64,000 bases of DNA from Streptomyces albospinus (GCF_014648695.1 NZ_BMRP01000002.1:417735-481734), one strand, 5' to 3'. Numbered from the stretch's first letter, positions 26,630 through 37,629 are shown. Notes: a model not told the origin generated them from the sequence alone. A program made the numbers and translations.

Positions 26630-27397
26630 TCAGACCTCCGGGCGCAGCATCGGGGGGTTGAGGAGGGTCGCACCGCCGGCTCGGAACAGCTGCGCGGGGC
26701 GACCGCCCTGACGGGTCGTGGTGCCGCCGGTGGGGACCAGGAAGCCGGGGGTGCCGGTGACCTTGCGGTGGAAGTTGCGCGGGTCGAGGGCGACGCCCCA
26801 GACCGCCTCGTAGACCCTGCGGAGTTCGCCGACGGTGAATTCCTGCGGGCAGAAGGCTGTGGCGAGGGAGGAGTATTCGATCTTCGAGCGGGCGCGTTCC
26901 ACGCCGTCGGCGAGGATCCGCGCGTGGTCGAAGGCGAGCGGGGTCGTCAGCTCGCCTTCGCGGGCGTGCCCGCCTCCCTCGTGCTCCAGGAGGGTGTCCA
27001 CGGGCGCCCAACGGGCGCTGTGGGCGTCGCCGCCTGCCCTGGGGGCGGGCAGGTCGGGAGCCAGGACGAGGTGCGCGACGCTGACGACCCGCATCCGGGG
27101 GTCACGCTTGGGATCGCCGTAGGTGGCGAGCTGTTCGAGGTGCGCACCGTACGCGGGCGGCGGGCCGGCCTCCGGGTGGGCGTGCAGGCCGGTCTCCTCG
27201 GCGAGCTCCCGGGCAGCCGCGTCCTCAAGATCCTCGTCGGCGCGGACGAATCCGCCCGGCAGGGCCCAGCGGCCCTGGAACGGCGGCTCACCGCGCCGTA
27301 CGGCCAACGCGCACAGGGCGTGGCGGCGCACGGTGAGCACGACCAGGTCGACGGTGACAGCGAAGGGCGGGAAGGCCGACGGGTCGTAGGGAGGCAT
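26630..27397 (-). CDS. NUDIX protein with C-terminal winged-helix domain (NrtR/ADP-ribose type)
   Basis: 255 residues. The N-terminal NUDIX domain contains a complete box GX5EX7REUXEEXGU (from [15 protein letters not shown] to REL-AEETGL, about residues 48-70). The C-terminal third ([18 protein letters not shown] then [10 protein letters not shown]) matches the winged helix of the NrtR-like subfamily. NrtR proteins bind ADP-ribose and repress NAD genes, usually with a degenerate box; here the catalytic Glu residues are intact, so hydrolysis of ADP-ribose-like substrates remains possible. No NAD genes are adjacent. Confidence 0.85.
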   Translation of the reverse strand: MPPYDPSAFPPFAVTVDLVVLTVRRHALCALAVRRGEPPFQGRWALPGGFVRADEDLEDAAARELAEETGLHAHPEAGPPPAYGAHLEQLATYGDPKRDPRMRVVSVAHLVLAPDLPAPRAGGDAHSARWAPVDTLLEHEGGGHAREGELTTPLAFDHARILADGVERARSKIEYSSLATAFCPQEFTVGELRRVYEAVWGVALDPRNFHRKVTGTPGFLVPTGGTTTRQGGRPAQLFRAGGATLLNPPMLRPEV

Positions 27398-27445
27398 GAC
27401 GTGATCATAGTCGTCCGCCTGACGATAAACAGGTCATGCGGCCCT

Positions 27446-29563
27446 TCACGACCCCAGTTGCAGGCCGTCCGCCGCTGCCTCGACCATGCCCATGCCCAGC
27501 CTGCTGATCCGTACGGCGAAAGGCTGCTCGGCGATGGTGAGGCCGGTGAACTGCATCGCGCCGAGCGGGGCGGTGCCGAGCGGGCGGACGGCCACCGTTC
27601 CCGAGGGGACATCGGGGCGCAGGCCGGCCAGGGCGACGAGTGTCTGGACCGCCCCGGCCGCCGCGACGGAGGCGGGGCGGCAGGCCGCCGGGTGCGGCAC
27701 GGGAGCGCCGTCGGCGGTGCGCTGCTCCCCCGCGTACATCTCCGGGAGGCGGTGGCCGAAGCGCTCCGCGGCGTCGAGAACGCCCCGTGTCAGGGCGCCG
27801 GCCGCGGCTTCGTGGCCGGCTGCGGCCAGTCCGGCGGCGGCGATGGCCGTCTCCTGGACGCGGACGGCTCCGCTGCGGTGGCCGAACGGGTTGTAGCCGG
27901 TCTCCCTGGCGCCGAGTCCGCGCAGGCCCCATCCGGAGTCCATGGCCGGGCTGCGGAGCAGTCGGGCCAGCTGGTCGGTCTGGGTCGCGTCCAGGAGGCC
28001 GGGGGCCAGGGCGCCGCCGCCGAGCAGGCCCGTGTCGAGGAGATGGGCGGCGGTGGAGCCCAGGTGCGGCACCGGCCTGCCGTCGCCGGTGAGCAGGGCG
28101 GGACGGCCGCCGGCGCGGTCCTCCACCCAGAAGTCGGTCCGGAAGCGGGTACGCAGGTCGGCTGCCCAGTCGCGGAGTGCGGCGGCGCCTGCGGCGCCGC
28201 AGGCATCGAGGAGGTCGGCGCCGAGGAGCGCGGCGCGGTGGGCGTGGGCCTGCGTCTCGCAGCGGTAGGGGCCGTCGGGCGCCGGGTCGGGGAGGTAGCC
28301 ACCGCGGCCACCGCCCGGTGGGTCGGTGGCCGTACGCAGCCACTGGAGGCAGCGTTCGGCGGCGGGCAGCAGCCGTTCGGTCTCCTGATCGGGCAGGCCC
28401 CAGCGGCGGGCCTCCGCGAGGACCGCCGGGAAGAGGAGCGTGGCTTCGATGCCCGTGCAGCTCGGTGGAGCGTGGGGCCCGGCGTCCCGCAGGGCGCCGG
28501 GAATTCGGCCGAAATCCGTTCCCGGGGTGGCTTGTTGAGTACGGGCGAGGGTGCGCAGGGTGCTCGCGGTGAGCCGGGTGCCGAGGGGGAGCAGCATCCG
28601 GGCGGTCCAGAGGGCCTCGGCCGGGGCGAGACCGCAGCGCCAGGGGAATCCCCCGGCTACACAGACGTCCGTGGGCATGGCCGGGTCGCGCATCAGCAGG
28701 CCGTGCAGATCGTCGAGGCTGCTCGCCATGAGGGCGTCGGCGCGATGGTCGTCACACTCCAGGCGGGCGGCCGACCAGGGGTGCGGCGGCCGGTCGCCGC
28801 GCATTCGGGGGCCGGAGGGGCCTTGGCGCGGGCCGGGAATACGGGGCCGGCCGGGCCGCCCGTGGGCGGCCGGGTGGGCGCCGCCCCGGGGGCTGCCTGT
28901 GTTGTATTCGAGGCGGGCGTGCAGTTCGACGGTGCGCCGGCCGCCCGGTGGCAGCTCCAGGTCCCAGCGCAGCAGGCCCGCCGAGGCCAGGGCGTCCTGG
29001 GGCGTGGGCGTCGCGGAGACCACGGCGTGCGCGCCGGGCCCGGACCAGCGGAGTCCGGAGCCGTGGACCGCGGCGCGGAGTTCGGCGCCGGGGAAGCCGA
29101 CGGCGACGGCTCCGAGCTCTGCGAGGTCGGTGCCGAGCCGGATTTCGAGCGGCAGCCGGACGGGCCGGCCGGCGCTGCTGTGGAAGGTGATCCGTTCGAT
29201 GCCGTCGGCGGAACGCAGCCGCTCCATCCGGATCTCCGGATCCGGCCCGCGCTCGCCCGTTCTGCGGACCACACCGATGAACTGGGCGCGGTCCGCGGCG
29301 ACCAACCGGCCCTGGACGACGAGCGGTTCGCCGCCCGCGGCTCGTACCTCACAGCGGGAGAGGATCCGCCGGCCGTCCCGGTAGTAGCCCTCCAGGCCCT
29401 CGCCGGTGAGCTGCCCCGAGGGGGGCGATACGGCGAGGGACGGCAGGGCCACACAGATCAGCGAGGAGTGGACGGGCTGTGGTTGGGGCGGCCGGGGCGG
29501 CGTGGTGCGCCGTTCTCCGGCGGGCTGGTGGGTCGGCTGGGTGGTGGGGACGATCCCTGGCAC
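27446..29563 (-). CDS. Glycogen debranching N-terminal domain protein (amylo-1,6-glucosidase-like)
   Basis: About 705 residues from GTG 29563, preceded by AGGGAG. After a Pro/Gln-rich leader, a GDE N-terminal-type beta domain occupies about 40-280 (GQLTGEGLEGYYRDGRRILS is characteristic). An (alpha/alpha)6 barrel similar to MGH/trehalase-type glycosidases follows (WRCGLAPAEALWTARMLLPL; DSGWGLRGLGARETGYNPF). The barrel has acidic residues, but I could not assign the catalytic pair. A substrate of alpha-glucan or glycoside type is plausible. It is encoded 48 bp upstream of the NUDIX gene on the same strand. Confidence 0.82.
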   Translation of the reverse strand: MPGIVPTTQPTHQPAGERRTTPPRPPQPQPVHSSLICVALPSLAVSPPSGQLTGEGLEGYYRDGRRILSRCEVRAAGGEPLVVQGRLVAADRAQFIGVVRRTGERGPDPEIRMERLRSADGIERITFHSSAGRPVRLPLEIRLGTDLAELGAVAVGFPGAELRAAVHGSGLRWSGPGAHAVVSATPTPQDALASAGLLRWDLELPPGGRRTVELHARLEYNTGSPRGGAHPAAHGRPGRPRIPGPRQGPSGPRMRGDRPPHPWSAARLECDDHRADALMASSLDDLHGLLMRDPAMPTDVCVAGGFPWRCGLAPAEALWTARMLLPLGTRLTASTLRTLARTQQATPGTDFGRIPGALRDAGPHAPPSCTGIEATLLFPAVLAEARRWGLPDQETERLLPAAERCLQWLRTATDPPGGGRGGYLPDPAPDGPYRCETQAHAHRAALLGADLLDACGAAGAAALRDWAADLRTRFRTDFWVEDRAGGRPALLTGDGRPVPHLGSTAAHLLDTGLLGGGALAPGLLDATQTDQLARLLRSPAMDSGWGLRGLGARETGYNPFGHRSGAVRVQETAIAAAGLAAAGHEAAAGALTRGVLDAAERFGHRLPEMYAGEQRTADGAPVPHPAACRPASVAAAGAVQTLVALAGLRPDVPSGTVAVRPLGTAPLGAMQFTGLTIAEQPFAVRISRLGMGMVEAAADGLQLGS

Positions 29564-29667
29564 GCTCTGCGCTCCCTGGTGAGGTCGGGGCTCCGTACGG
29601 CCTGCGCCATACAGGTGAACGGTCCGGCCGGCGCCCAGGTCACGCCGACCGGACCGCGACCGCTCGG

Positions 29668-31281
29668 TCAACGCCGGCTCCGGTCACCGTCCCGGCCGGT
29701 CCGGCGCTTGCCGGCGGCACCGGTCACACGAGTGCCGGGGCCGGTGCCGCCGCGTGGCCCCTTGGGGCGTTCGGCGGATCCGGGGCGCGGCGGTCGGGCC
29801 CGCTTCGCGGGCCGGCGTGGTTCCTGCGCAACGGCCTCCGGCCCGTCGGCGGCGGCGCTCTCCGCCTCCTTCCGCTGCTCGCGCAGGCAGCGGCGCAGCG
29901 GCTCGGGATCCAGGCCCTCGTTGATGGCGCGGTGCAGCATCTGGGCGAAGACATAGCCGGGGTCAACGGTGAGAGCACGGCTGAGGGCGACGCGCGCGGA
30001 CGGTCCGTCGGCGGTGGACCAGCAGACCCAGCCGGCGAGGGTCAGCGGCGCCGCCGCGTGCTCGACGTAGCCGCCGGCGCAGCGGCGGGCGAGGGCGCGC
30101 CAGAGCCGGAGGGCCGGGGCGGCCTCGGGGCCGTCCATCCATTCCGCGGCCCGATCGCGGGTGACGCGGTCCTGGAGGCCGAGGATGAGGTCGGCGGCTT
30201 CGCGGTCGGTGATCAGGGCGTCGTCGCAGGCGTCCCTGGCGCGGTTGCTGCCGGTGGGGGTGTCCTGGCGGAAGCGGCGGATCATCGCGCGCGCCAGATC
30301 GAGGGTGTCGCGCCCGACCGCCGGCGCGCCGTCCGGCCGGAGCATCCGGGGCATGAGCGCCGCCGCCGCAGCGTCCAGGGCCCTCTCCTGGTCGGCGGCG
30401 CGCGGTCCGGTGCGCGGTGCCAGCCTGGCCTCCATCTCCTTGAGCGAGCCGCGTACCTGCATTCCCGCATAGGCGGCGGCTGCGGCGATCACGGACGTAC
30501 CGGGCAGGAACAGGGGTGTCCCCTCGGCGGGGCAGCAGCGGAAGTCGGGGCAACAGTAGGACCAGAAGCGGCCGTTGGAGATGCACAGGGCTTCGAGGAC
30601 CGGGACGTCCTGCGCGCCGCAGGCGGTGCGGAGGCGCTGGGCGAGGGGGCGGAGGCGGTCCTTGACGTCCTTGCCGCTCTCGCCGTGGGACGGTTCCCGG
30701 CAGAGGAAGACGAGGATGCCCACGGGCCGGGTGCCGCGGTCCCGGGCGCCGGTGATGAGGCAGTCGGCGAGCTGGTCGCAGACGTCGGGCCATTGAGTGG
30801 TGTCCGTCGGGATGCCGAGCCTGAGCCGTCCGCCGAAGCGGGCGCGCTCACCGTGCAGCGCGACCATCACGATGCTGTCGTCCGGATAGAAGCCCATGAG
30901 ATACGGCAGTGCGTCGGCGAGCTCGGCGGGGCCGCGCAAGGTGACCGGGGATTCGGTGGTCTCGTCATCGGCGGCGGCTGATGCGGACGGATGGGAGTCG
31001 GCTGAGTCGAAAGCCGTACGGGAGGCAGCGGAGTCGGCCGGCGCGTGGGCGTTGCAGGAGAGGGAGGGGGCGGACGGGTCGGGGGCGATGAAGGGGGGCA
31101 CGGGGGTGGAAGCGGCGGTGGGGTCGGCGGATTGCGTGGGGGCGGCGGAGGCGGGTGGGCCGGGCGGAGCGCCGGGGGCCGGTGGCTCGGGCGGGCCCGT
31201 GGGGGTCTCGGAGGGCTGGCTCGCGGAGGCGGGCGCGGGGTTGTCGGTGCCGGGCTTGCGCGGTTCGCTGTGCGGATTCAT
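29668..31281 (-). CDS. DUF4192 domain-containing protein
   Basis: 537 residues from ATG 31281. The first 130 residues are a Pro/Ala/Ser-rich disordered region. The DUF4192 domain follows (begins [24 protein letters not shown], through a Cys-rich segment [16 protein letters not shown]), and the C-terminal tail is Arg/Pro-rich. The family is common in actinobacteria with no known biochemical role. It is divergent from recQ across 125 bp. An unusually long open frame upstream of the ATG is a shadow. Confidence 0.85.
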   Translation of the reverse strand: MNPHSEPRKPGTDNPAPASASQPSETPTGPPEPPAPGAPPGPPASAAPTQSADPTAASTPVPPFIAPDPSAPSLSCNAHAPADSAASRTAFDSADSHPSASAAADDETTESPVTLRGPAELADALPYLMGFYPDDSIVMVALHGERARFGGRLRLGIPTDTTQWPDVCDQLADCLITGARDRGTRPVGILVFLCREPSHGESGKDVKDRLRPLAQRLRTACGAQDVPVLEALCISNGRFWSYCCPDFRCCPAEGTPLFLPGTSVIAAAAAYAGMQVRGSLKEMEARLAPRTGPRAADQERALDAAAAALMPRMLRPDGAPAVGRDTLDLARAMIRRFRQDTPTGSNRARDACDDALITDREAADLILGLQDRVTRDRAAEWMDGPEAAPALRLWRALARRCAGGYVEHAAAPLTLAGWVCWSTADGPSARVALSRALTVDPGYVFAQMLHRAINEGLDPEPLRRCLREQRKEAESAAADGPEAVAQEPRRPAKRARPPRPGSAERPKGPRGGTGPGTRVTGAAGKRRTGRDGDRSRR

Positions 31282-31406
31282 GGCTCGAAGATCGCGCAGG
31301 CAGCCGCCGCTCCGCGACCCCTGTGGATAACTCGCGGGTGAGGTGGTTGTCCACAGCTTCGGGCCGGGGTTCGCGCGTTGTCGGTGCCATCGGGTTGCAT
31401 GGGGGC

Positions 31407-33572
31407 ATGAGCAACGAAGATCTGCGTGCCGCAGCCGATGCCGTCCTGAGCCGACTCGTCGGGGATCCCGAGGGCGACGCCCGGCTGCGCGAGGATCAGT
31501 GGCGGGCGATCGAGGCGCTGGTCGCCGACCACCGCCGCGCCCTGGTCGTGCAGCGCACGGGCTGGGGGAAGTCCGCAGTCTATTTCGTCGCGACGGCGCT
31601 GCTCCGCGAGCGGGGCAGCGGTCCGACCGTGATCGTCTCCCCGTTGCTCGCGCTGATGCGTAATCAGGTCGAGGCGGCGGCACGGGCCGGTATTCGCGCA
31701 CGCACGATCAACTCCGCCAACACCGAGGAGTGGGACACCGTCCAGGCCGAGGTGGCGGCCGGTGAGGTGGATGTGCTGCTGGTGAGCCCGGAGCGGCTCA
31801 ACAACCCGGATTTCCGCGATCAGGTGCTGCCCAAGCTCGCGGCGGCCACCGGCCTCCTGGTGGTGGACGAGGCGCACTGCATCTCCGACTGGGGCCATGA
31901 CTTCCGGCCGGACTACCGGCGGCTGCGCACGATGCTCGCCGACCTCCCGCCCGGTGTGCCCGTGCTCGCCACGACGGCCACCGCCAACGCCAGGGTGACG
32001 GCCGACGTCGCCGAGCAGCTGGGGACGGGCGAGGGCACCGGCGAGGCGCTGGTGCTGCGCGGCACGCTCGACCGGGAGAGCCTGAGCCTGGGCGTGCTGC
32101 CGCTGCCGGACGCGGCGCACCGGCTCGCCTGGCTCGCGGACCATCTGCACGAGCTGCCGGGCTCCGGGATCATCTACACGCTCACGGTCGCCGCCGCGGA
32201 GGAGGTCACGGCGTTCCTGCGCCACCGGGGGCACACGGTCTCCTCGTACACCGGCAAGACGGAGAACGCCGACCGCCAGCAGGCCGAGGACGATCTGCTG
32301 GCCAACAGGGTCAAGGCGCTGGTGGCGACCTCGGCTCTGGGGATGGGCTTCGACAAGCCCGACCTGGGGTTCGTGGTGCACCTGGGCTCGCCGTCGTCGC
32401 CCATCGCGTACTACCAGCAGGTGGGCCGCGCCGGGCGCGGGGTCGAGCACGCCGAGGTGCTGCTGCTGCCCGGCCGGGAGGACGAGGCGATCTGGAAGTA
32501 CTTCGCGTCGCTGGCGTTCCCCCCGGAGGAGCAGGTGCGCCGGACGCTGGACGTCCTGGCGGCGGCCGGCCGGCCGGTGTCGCTGCCGGCGCTGGAGCCG
32601 CAGGTCGAACTGCGCCGCTCCCGGCTGGAGATCATGCTCAAGGTGCTCGACGTGGACGGTGCCGTCCAGCGCGTCAAGGGCGGCTGGACGTCGACGGGGC
32701 GGCCGTGGTCGTACGACGCCGAGCGCTATGCATGGGTGGCGCGGCAGCGGGAGACCGAGCAGCAGGCGATGCGGGAGTACGCGTCGACGACCGGTTGCCG
32801 GATGGAGTTTCTGCGGCGGCAGCTGGACGACGAGGCGGCGGCCCCGTGCGGCCGGTGCGACAACTGCGCGGGAGCGCGGTTCGGCACCGAGGTGTCCGCC
32901 GCGTCGCTCGACGCGGCGCGCGGCGAACTGGGGCGCCCGGGGGTGGAGGTGGAGCCGCGGCGGATGTGGCCCACGGGTCTGCCGGCCGTCGGCATCGACC
33001 TCAAGGGCCGTATCCCGGCCGGTGAACTGGCCGCCACCGGCCGGGCGTTGGGGCGGCTTTCGGACATCGGGTGGGGCAACCGGCTGCGGCCGATGCTCGC
33101 ACCGCAGGCCCCGGACGGTCCGGTGCCCGACGATGTGTCGGCCGCGGTGGTCACGGTCCTCGCCGACTGGGCCAAGGGCCCCGGGGGCTGGGCCTCGGGC
33201 GCGGCGGACGCACCGGCCCGCCCGGTGGGTGTCGTCTGCCTCGGTTCGCGCAGCCGCCCGCAGCTGATCCGGTCGCTGGCCGAGCGGATCGCCTCGGTGG
33301 GCCGGATGCCGTTCCTGGGCACCGTGGGGTCGGTGGACGACGGTCCGGACGGCAGGATTCCGCGCAGCAACAGCGCCCAGCGGCTGCGGGCGCTGCACAG
33401 CTCGCTGAGTGTGCCGCCGGAGCTCGCCCGGGCGCTGGCGTCGGCCGGCGGCCCGGTGCTCCTGGTGGACGACTATGCGGACACCGGCTGGACGCTCGCG
33501 GTGGCCGCCCGGCTGCTGCGCAGGGCCGGGGCCGAGGGCGTGTTTCCACTGGTCCTGGCCGTGCAGGGCTAG
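31407..33572 (+). CDS. recQ: RecQ-family DNA helicase with C-terminal phosphoribosyltransferase-like domain
   Basis: 721 residues. SF2 helicase motifs are complete: [11 protein letters not shown] (I), DEAHC (II), TTATANARV (III) and [11 protein letters not shown] (VI). RecQ zinc-binding cysteines follow (C in TGCRMEFL then CGRCDNC, about residues 465-490). The last 160 residues are not the usual HRDC domain. They contain a PRPP-loop motif [14 protein letters not shown] at about 684-697, as in ComF-like phosphoribosyltransferases. This RecQ-PRTase layout occurs in actinobacteria; the role of the PRTase-like part is unknown. The ATG at 31407 has only a weak GGGGG element before it. Confidence 0.9.
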   Translation: MSNEDLRAAADAVLSRLVGDPEGDARLREDQWRAIEALVADHRRALVVQRTGWGKSAVYFVATALLRERGSGPTVIVSPLLALMRNQVEAAARAGIRARTINSANTEEWDTVQAEVAAGEVDVLLVSPERLNNPDFRDQVLPKLAAATGLLVVDEAHCISDWGHDFRPDYRRLRTMLADLPPGVPVLATTATANARVTADVAEQLGTGEGTGEALVLRGTLDRESLSLGVLPLPDAAHRLAWLADHLHELPGSGIIYTLTVAAAEEVTAFLRHRGHTVSSYTGKTENADRQQAEDDLLANRVKALVATSALGMGFDKPDLGFVVHLGSPSSPIAYYQQVGRAGRGVEHAEVLLLPGREDEAIWKYFASLAFPPEEQVRRTLDVLAAAGRPVSLPALEPQVELRRSRLEIMLKVLDVDGAVQRVKGGWTSTGRPWSYDAERYAWVARQRETEQQAMREYASTTGCRMEFLRRQLDDEAAAPCGRCDNCAGARFGTEVSAASLDAARGELGRPGVEVEPRRMWPTGLPAVGIDLKGRIPAGELAATGRALGRLSDIGWGNRLRPMLAPQAPDGPVPDDVSAAVVTVLADWAKGPGGWASGAADAPARPVGVVCLGSRSRPQLIRSLAERIASVGRMPFLGTVGSVDDGPDGRIPRSNSAQRLRALHSSLSVPPELARALASAGGPVLLVDDYADTGWTLAVAARLLRRAGAEGVFPLVLAVQG

Positions 33573-33879
33573 CGCGGACGAGCCGTGCGGCCGGTCGGTG
33601 ATCGGGCAGGGGTCATCGGCGCCGTACGGGTCGGGGCCGGGAGAGAAGGGAGGGAGGCGGCGGGCATCAGAGACACGTGCGGCGGGCAGGGATACCGGCA
33701 GCGGACCGGATGATTCCGGCCGTGCGGGGGAATTGCTCGTTGCCGCATGCCTGTACGAACCGCGAGAATTGAAGTCGCTTCCCGTATCCGGCCGTTCGCG
33801 GTCCGGAAGAGCCCTGCCGCGCTGCGCTCGCGCGCCGGGCCGCCACCCGAAACGCGGACGCATCGACGAAGGGAGGACG
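33573..33879 (+). other. Gap between recQ and the next gene
   Basis: About 300 bp. No start codon with a ribosome-binding site and no hairpin of note. The frame of the following gene is open through it but not coding-like. Confidence 0.35.
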
Positions 33880-34872
33880 ATGACCTTCGGATTCGCCCAG
33901 CCCCCGTATGTGTCCCGGCCCCCGTCCACCGATTCCGCCGCCCCGCTGGGGCGGATGCTGGAGCCCGCGGAGTGGGCCTCGGCCGGAATTCCGCTGCTGC
34001 GCAATCCTCGTGAGGTCGTCGCCGGTCTGTACGCACGGCACCTCCCGGGGCTGTCCACGGTCATTGTGGCGGTGCTCGACCCGCAGGAGCGGGTGATCGC
34101 CAGTGCGTCGTTCACCCAGCGCCCGGTGGCTCCCGACGGCTGGGAGTTCCGCAATGCGCTGCTGACGCAGCTGCGCCGGATCGTCCCGCACGACCTGCGG
34201 CTGCGCGTCCCGGTGCGGACCGCGGTGCTGCTCTACTGCCGTGCGGGCGAGCCTCGTTGGACGGAGGCGGACGGTGCGTGGATGTGGGGGCTGCGCGACG
34301 CCTGCACCCTGCACGGGCTCCGTTGCGGGGCCTACATCACGCTCACGGGGGACCGCTGGCAGGTGCTGGGCGAGGGGCGGGGCGGGCGACGTCCGCGGGC
34401 GTCCGCTGCGGAGAAGTCCCGGGGCGGAGCGGACAGGGCGCGGACGGGGGCGCGGGACGGTACGGCGGGCTCGATCACCGGCGCAGATGGGGCGGGATTG
34501 CGCCATACCGAGGCGGAATCACCGCGTGGCGAGCCGGGGCCGGAGCCTGCGGAAGCACCTTGTGCGGAGCCGCGGCGTACGACATCGCCCGGTACGGCGG
34601 CAGCCCGTACGGAATCGCTCGGCACGGCGGCACCGTATACGGATGCGCCTCCCGGGTCTGTCACGCCGCCGGTGGAGGCGCCGGGCACGCCGGAGGCGCT
34701 GCCCGCCGCCCAGCCTCGGCCGCCCGGCCCGGCCGCCGCACCCCCACAGCGCATCACCCCTCAGGCGCGCACCGTGCCGCCGCCCGAGCAGCCGCGCAGC
34801 GGTGGCCGCGGGGCGCCGCGGCGGGCCGGAGGTGGCGCGGCCGAGGCGCACCGGCACACCGCGGCGCGCTGA
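33880..34872 (+). CDS. Conserved hypothetical protein with disordered C-terminal half
   Basis: 330 residues from ATG 33880, with an excellent GAAGGGAGG site. The N-terminal 165 residues look globular (TVIVAVLDPQERVIASASF; LRRIVPHDLRLRVPVRTAVL; LRDACTLHGLRCGAYITLTG), an alternating alpha/beta pattern. The remainder is Ala/Pro/Gly/Thr-rich and probably disordered. No catalytic motif is recognised. The N-terminal strand pattern loosely recalls RadC-like JAB domains, but their metal motif is absent. Confidence 0.7.
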   Translation: MTFGFAQPPYVSRPPSTDSAAPLGRMLEPAEWASAGIPLLRNPREVVAGLYARHLPGLSTVIVAVLDPQERVIASASFTQRPVAPDGWEFRNALLTQLRRIVPHDLRLRVPVRTAVLLYCRAGEPRWTEADGAWMWGLRDACTLHGLRCGAYITLTGDRWQVLGEGRGGRRPRASAAEKSRGGADRARTGARDGTAGSITGADGAGLRHTEAESPRGEPGPEPAEAPCAEPRRTTSPGTAAARTESLGTAAPYTDAPPGSVTPPVEAPGTPEALPAAQPRPPGPAAAPPQRITPQARTVPPPEQPRSGGRGAPRRAGGGAAEAHRHTAAR

Positions 34873-34987
34873 CCGGTGCGGTCCAGCCGCCGCCGGAACG
34901 CGGCTCCCGACCGCGGGCCACGTCCGGGCAGGCGAACGAGCCCGACCGGCCACTGGGGCCGGCGGGCTGCGTCGGGCCAGCGGCGGG

Positions 34988-35638
34988 TCAGGCGTTCGCG
35001 CCGAGAGCGGTGTTGATCCGCTGCGGGTCGCCGCAGACGATCAGCAGCGTTCCGGCACGGGCCATCGCGTCGGGCAGTGCCCGCGCGGCGGTCTCGTCCG
35101 TACCACCGTTGACGGCCACGACCACCACGGGTCGCCCGGTGGCGCGTTCGGCAGAGGCGTCCGCGTAGAACACATCGTCCGCGGCGTCGTGTTGGGCCCA
35201 GTAGGACGCCTCACCGAAGGACAGTTCGTGGACCGCCCACGGGTGGCTGTCGCCGGTGGTCAGCACCAGGATCTCGCCCGGCGCGCGCCCGGAGTCCAGG
35301 AGCAGGTCGACGGCCTCGTCTGCGGCGTCGACGGCGCCCCCGGCGGGCGCCGGGATCAGCTGGAGCTGGGTTCCCGTGGCGGTGTCGGTCTTGGCTACGG
35401 GGGGCTGCGGCGAGCCGGTGCGCTGCGCCGGCGGAACGGCGACAGGCACACGCGACGGGGCAGCGGGTCCGGGCTTGCCCGGACGGGCACTGGACGCGGG
35501 CGCGCCACGCGGCGGGGCGGGGCGGGGACCGGGACCAGGGACAGGACGGGGGGTCGGCGCGGTACGGCCGGCGGCCGGAACAGCGCGGGGACCCGGGACA
35601 CTCTCGTGAATCTGAGGCTCCTCGGGGATGAGAGGCAT
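34988..35638 (-). CDS. Conserved hypothetical protein (alpha/beta domain after Pro-rich N-terminus)
   Basis: 216 residues from ATG 35638; no clear ribosome-binding site, so the start is uncertain. Residues 1-85 are Pro/Arg/Ala-rich. The C-terminal 130 residues (VDAADEAVDLLLDSGRAPGE; VVVVAVNGGTDETAARALPD; GTLLIVCGDPQRINTALG) form an alpha/beta pattern resembling the C-terminal segment of UvrD-like helicases, where VVVVAVN would be the motif before the final helix. No Walker motif is present, so it is not itself a helicase. Convergent with the preceding hypothetical gene. Confidence 0.65.
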   Translation of the reverse strand: MPLIPEEPQIHESVPGPRAVPAAGRTAPTPRPVPGPGPRPAPPRGAPASSARPGKPGPAAPSRVPVAVPPAQRTGSPQPPVAKTDTATGTQLQLIPAPAGGAVDAADEAVDLLLDSGRAPGEILVLTTGDSHPWAVHELSFGEASYWAQHDAADDVFYADASAERATGRPVVVVAVNGGTDETAARALPDAMARAGTLLIVCGDPQRINTALGANA

Positions 35639-35704
35639 AAAAGGATGTCTATCAAACGTAGGTGCGGGACACGTCAGTGGGTACCGAATTCATGCCCGCA
35701 CCGC

Positions 35705-36406
35705 TCAGAAGTCGAAGCCGAGTTGGCCACCGGCCTCCAGAGCGGCTGCTTCGGGGGTGATGCGCACCTTCTTGAGATGCCGCCACCGGGGCAGGGCGTC
35801 CATGTAGGACCACGACACTCGGTGGTGCGGCGTGGGACCGTACTCCTCCAGGGCGATGCGATGGGTCGGCGATGGGTAGCCGGCGTTGGCCGCGAAGTCG
35901 AAGTCGGCGTATTCCAGGCCCAGTTCGGCCATCAACGCGTCCCGCCGCACCTTGGCGATCACGGACGCGGCGGCGACCGCGATACAGGACTGGTCGCCCT
36001 TGATGACCGTGCGGACCCGCCATGGCGCGCCCAGGTAGTCGTGCTTGCCGTCGAGGATGATCGCATCCGGCCGGACCGGCAGCGCCCCCAGGGCGCGTAC
36101 GGCGGCGAGCCGCAGCGCCGCGGTCATTCCCAGGGCGTCGATCTCCTCCGGTGAGGAGTGCCCCAGGGCGTACGCGGTGACCCAGTCGGCGAGCACCGCG
36201 CTGAGTTCGGTGCGGCGCTTGTGGGTCAGCAGTTTGGAATCGGTGAGTCCATCCGGCGGCCGGCGCAGTCCGGTGATGGCTGCACAGACGCTGACCGGGC
36301 CGGCCCAGGCTCCGCGCCCGACCTCGTCGACCCCTGCGACGATCTTGGCCCCCGTCTTGGCGCGCAGTGATCGCTCGACGGTATGGGTGGGAGGCTCGTA
36401 CGGCAT
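35705..36406 (-). CDS. rnhB: Ribonuclease HII
   Basis: 233 residues. It removes ribonucleotides from DNA:RNA duplexes. The RNase HII signature is at [14 protein letters not shown] (catalytic Asp27 and Glu28), with further acidic residues in [11 protein letters not shown] and the C-terminal metal ligand region. [20 protein letters not shown] is the conserved substrate-clamping segment. Start ATG 36406 gives the usual N-terminus ([20 protein letters not shown]). It is the downstream member of a same-strand run with the ADP-ribosylglycohydrolase gene, 300 bp away. Confidence 0.95.
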   Translation of the reverse strand: MPYEPPTHTVERSLRAKTGAKIVAGVDEVGRGAWAGPVSVCAAITGLRRPPDGLTDSKLLTHKRRTELSAVLADWVTAYALGHSSPEEIDALGMTAALRLAAVRALGALPVRPDAIILDGKHDYLGAPWRVRTVIKGDQSCIAVAAASVIAKVRRDALMAELGLEYADFDFAANAGYPSPTHRIALEEYGPTPHHRVSWSYMDALPRWRHLKKVRITPEAAALEAGGQLGFDF

Positions 36407-36709
36407 GGCGCCAGCCAGGTTACGCCTATTCGGCCCAGCCGTCCGCATCGGATCCCGACCTGGTGGCGGTCGGTTTCGGCGGAGATGCGGGCGGGACGGC
36501 TCCGCGCACTTACCGGCGGGTATGCACAGGGGGTGCGGACGGAGCGGCGCAGGCGCCGGACCGGGCGCGGGCAGGCACCCGCGCAGGCGTGAAGTCGCCC
36601 TTCCACGGGGCCTGTTGGCGGCGTGGGAGAGCGTGGGCGGATGGGCGTCGATCATGTCGCGGGCGGGTGGTGCGGGCGTGCCGGGACGCCGTCCCGCGAG
36701 TGGGCGCGG
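36407..36709. other. Gap between ADP-ribosylglycohydrolase and rnhB
   Basis: 300 bp without recognisable gene, hairpin or repeat. Confidence 0.4.
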
Positions 36710-37618
36710 TCAGGCGGCGGAGCCGGGCGCCCAGGACGGGAGGGGCTCGGTGCCGTCGCACCATGCCTGGGGCGGGGCGCCGCCGGGGGATGCCGCGATG
36801 ATGCCGCCGACGATGGCGCAGGTGGTGTCCACATCGCCGCCGGCCCGGACGGTGGTCCAGAACGCCTTCTCGTAGTCGCCCAGGTTCCGTGCTGCGGCCC
36901 AGAGGGTGAACGGCACGGTGTCATGGGCACTGGTGCGGCGACCGCAGCCCAGGACGGCGGCGACGGTGCCGGAGTCGGCGTAGTCGAGCATGTCGCGGGC
37001 CCGGCGCAGGCCGGCTTGTACGGCGCTGCGCGGGATCAGCGCGAGCACGCCGTCGAGCAGTTCCCCGGGGCCGAGGGCGCGCGCCGGGTCGGCGACCAGG
37101 GCTGCCGCGGCGGCCACGGCCATCGCGCCGACGACGGCCTCACGGTGCTGGTGGGTGATGTAGGCGGAGATCTCCGCCTGGTGGGTGGCCTGCTCCGGGT
37201 CGTCGGCGTACCAGGCACCGAGGGGGGCGATGCGCATGGCGGCACCGTTGCCCCAGGAGCCATGGCCGCTGAAGAGACCCGACGCCAGCTCGCGCCAGTC
37301 CTCGCCCTCGCGGATCAGCCGGAGCATGCGGTCGACTGCCCGGCCGTAGTTGCGGTCGACGTCGTGGTGGTCGGCGAAGGAGCGGGCCAGCGCGTCCTGG
37401 TCGATGCGGTGGTGGGTGGCGAGTACGGCCAGGACGGAGCAGGCCATCTCGGTGTCGTCGGTCCACCGCCAGGGGGCGGGGGGCAGCTCGCGGCGCTTGA
37501 GGGAGGGGTAGTGGGCGGGGACGAAGAACTGTGATCCGAGGGCATCACCCACGGCGAGTCCGCGCAGGCTCGCCAGAGCCCGCGCCCAGCGGTCGGCGTC
37601 ACGACGGTCGGCGGTCAT
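36710..37618 (-). CDS. ADP-ribosylglycohydrolase family protein
   Basis: 302 residues. The DraG/ARH fold is indicated by three dinuclear-metal motifs: GLAVGDALGSQF, WTDDTEM and AGGDVDTTCAIVGGI, all intact. Such enzymes remove ADP-ribose from Arg or other side chains or from ADP-ribosylated nucleic acid. The upstream neighbour on the same strand is a histidine phosphatase, 11 bp away, suggesting co-transcription. The target protein is unknown. Confidence 0.92.
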   Translation of the reverse strand: MTADRRDADRWARALASLRGLAVGDALGSQFFVPAHYPSLKRRELPPAPWRWTDDTEMACSVLAVLATHHRIDQDALARSFADHHDVDRNYGRAVDRMLRLIREGEDWRELASGLFSGHGSWGNGAAMRIAPLGAWYADDPEQATHQAEISAYITHQHREAVVGAMAVAAAAALVADPARALGPGELLDGVLALIPRSAVQAGLRRARDMLDYADSGTVAAVLGCGRRTSAHDTVPFTLWAAARNLGDYEKAFWTTVRAGGDVDTTCAIVGGIIAASPGGAPPQAWCDGTEPLPSWAPGSAA

Positions 37619-37629
37619 CGCTGTGCACT

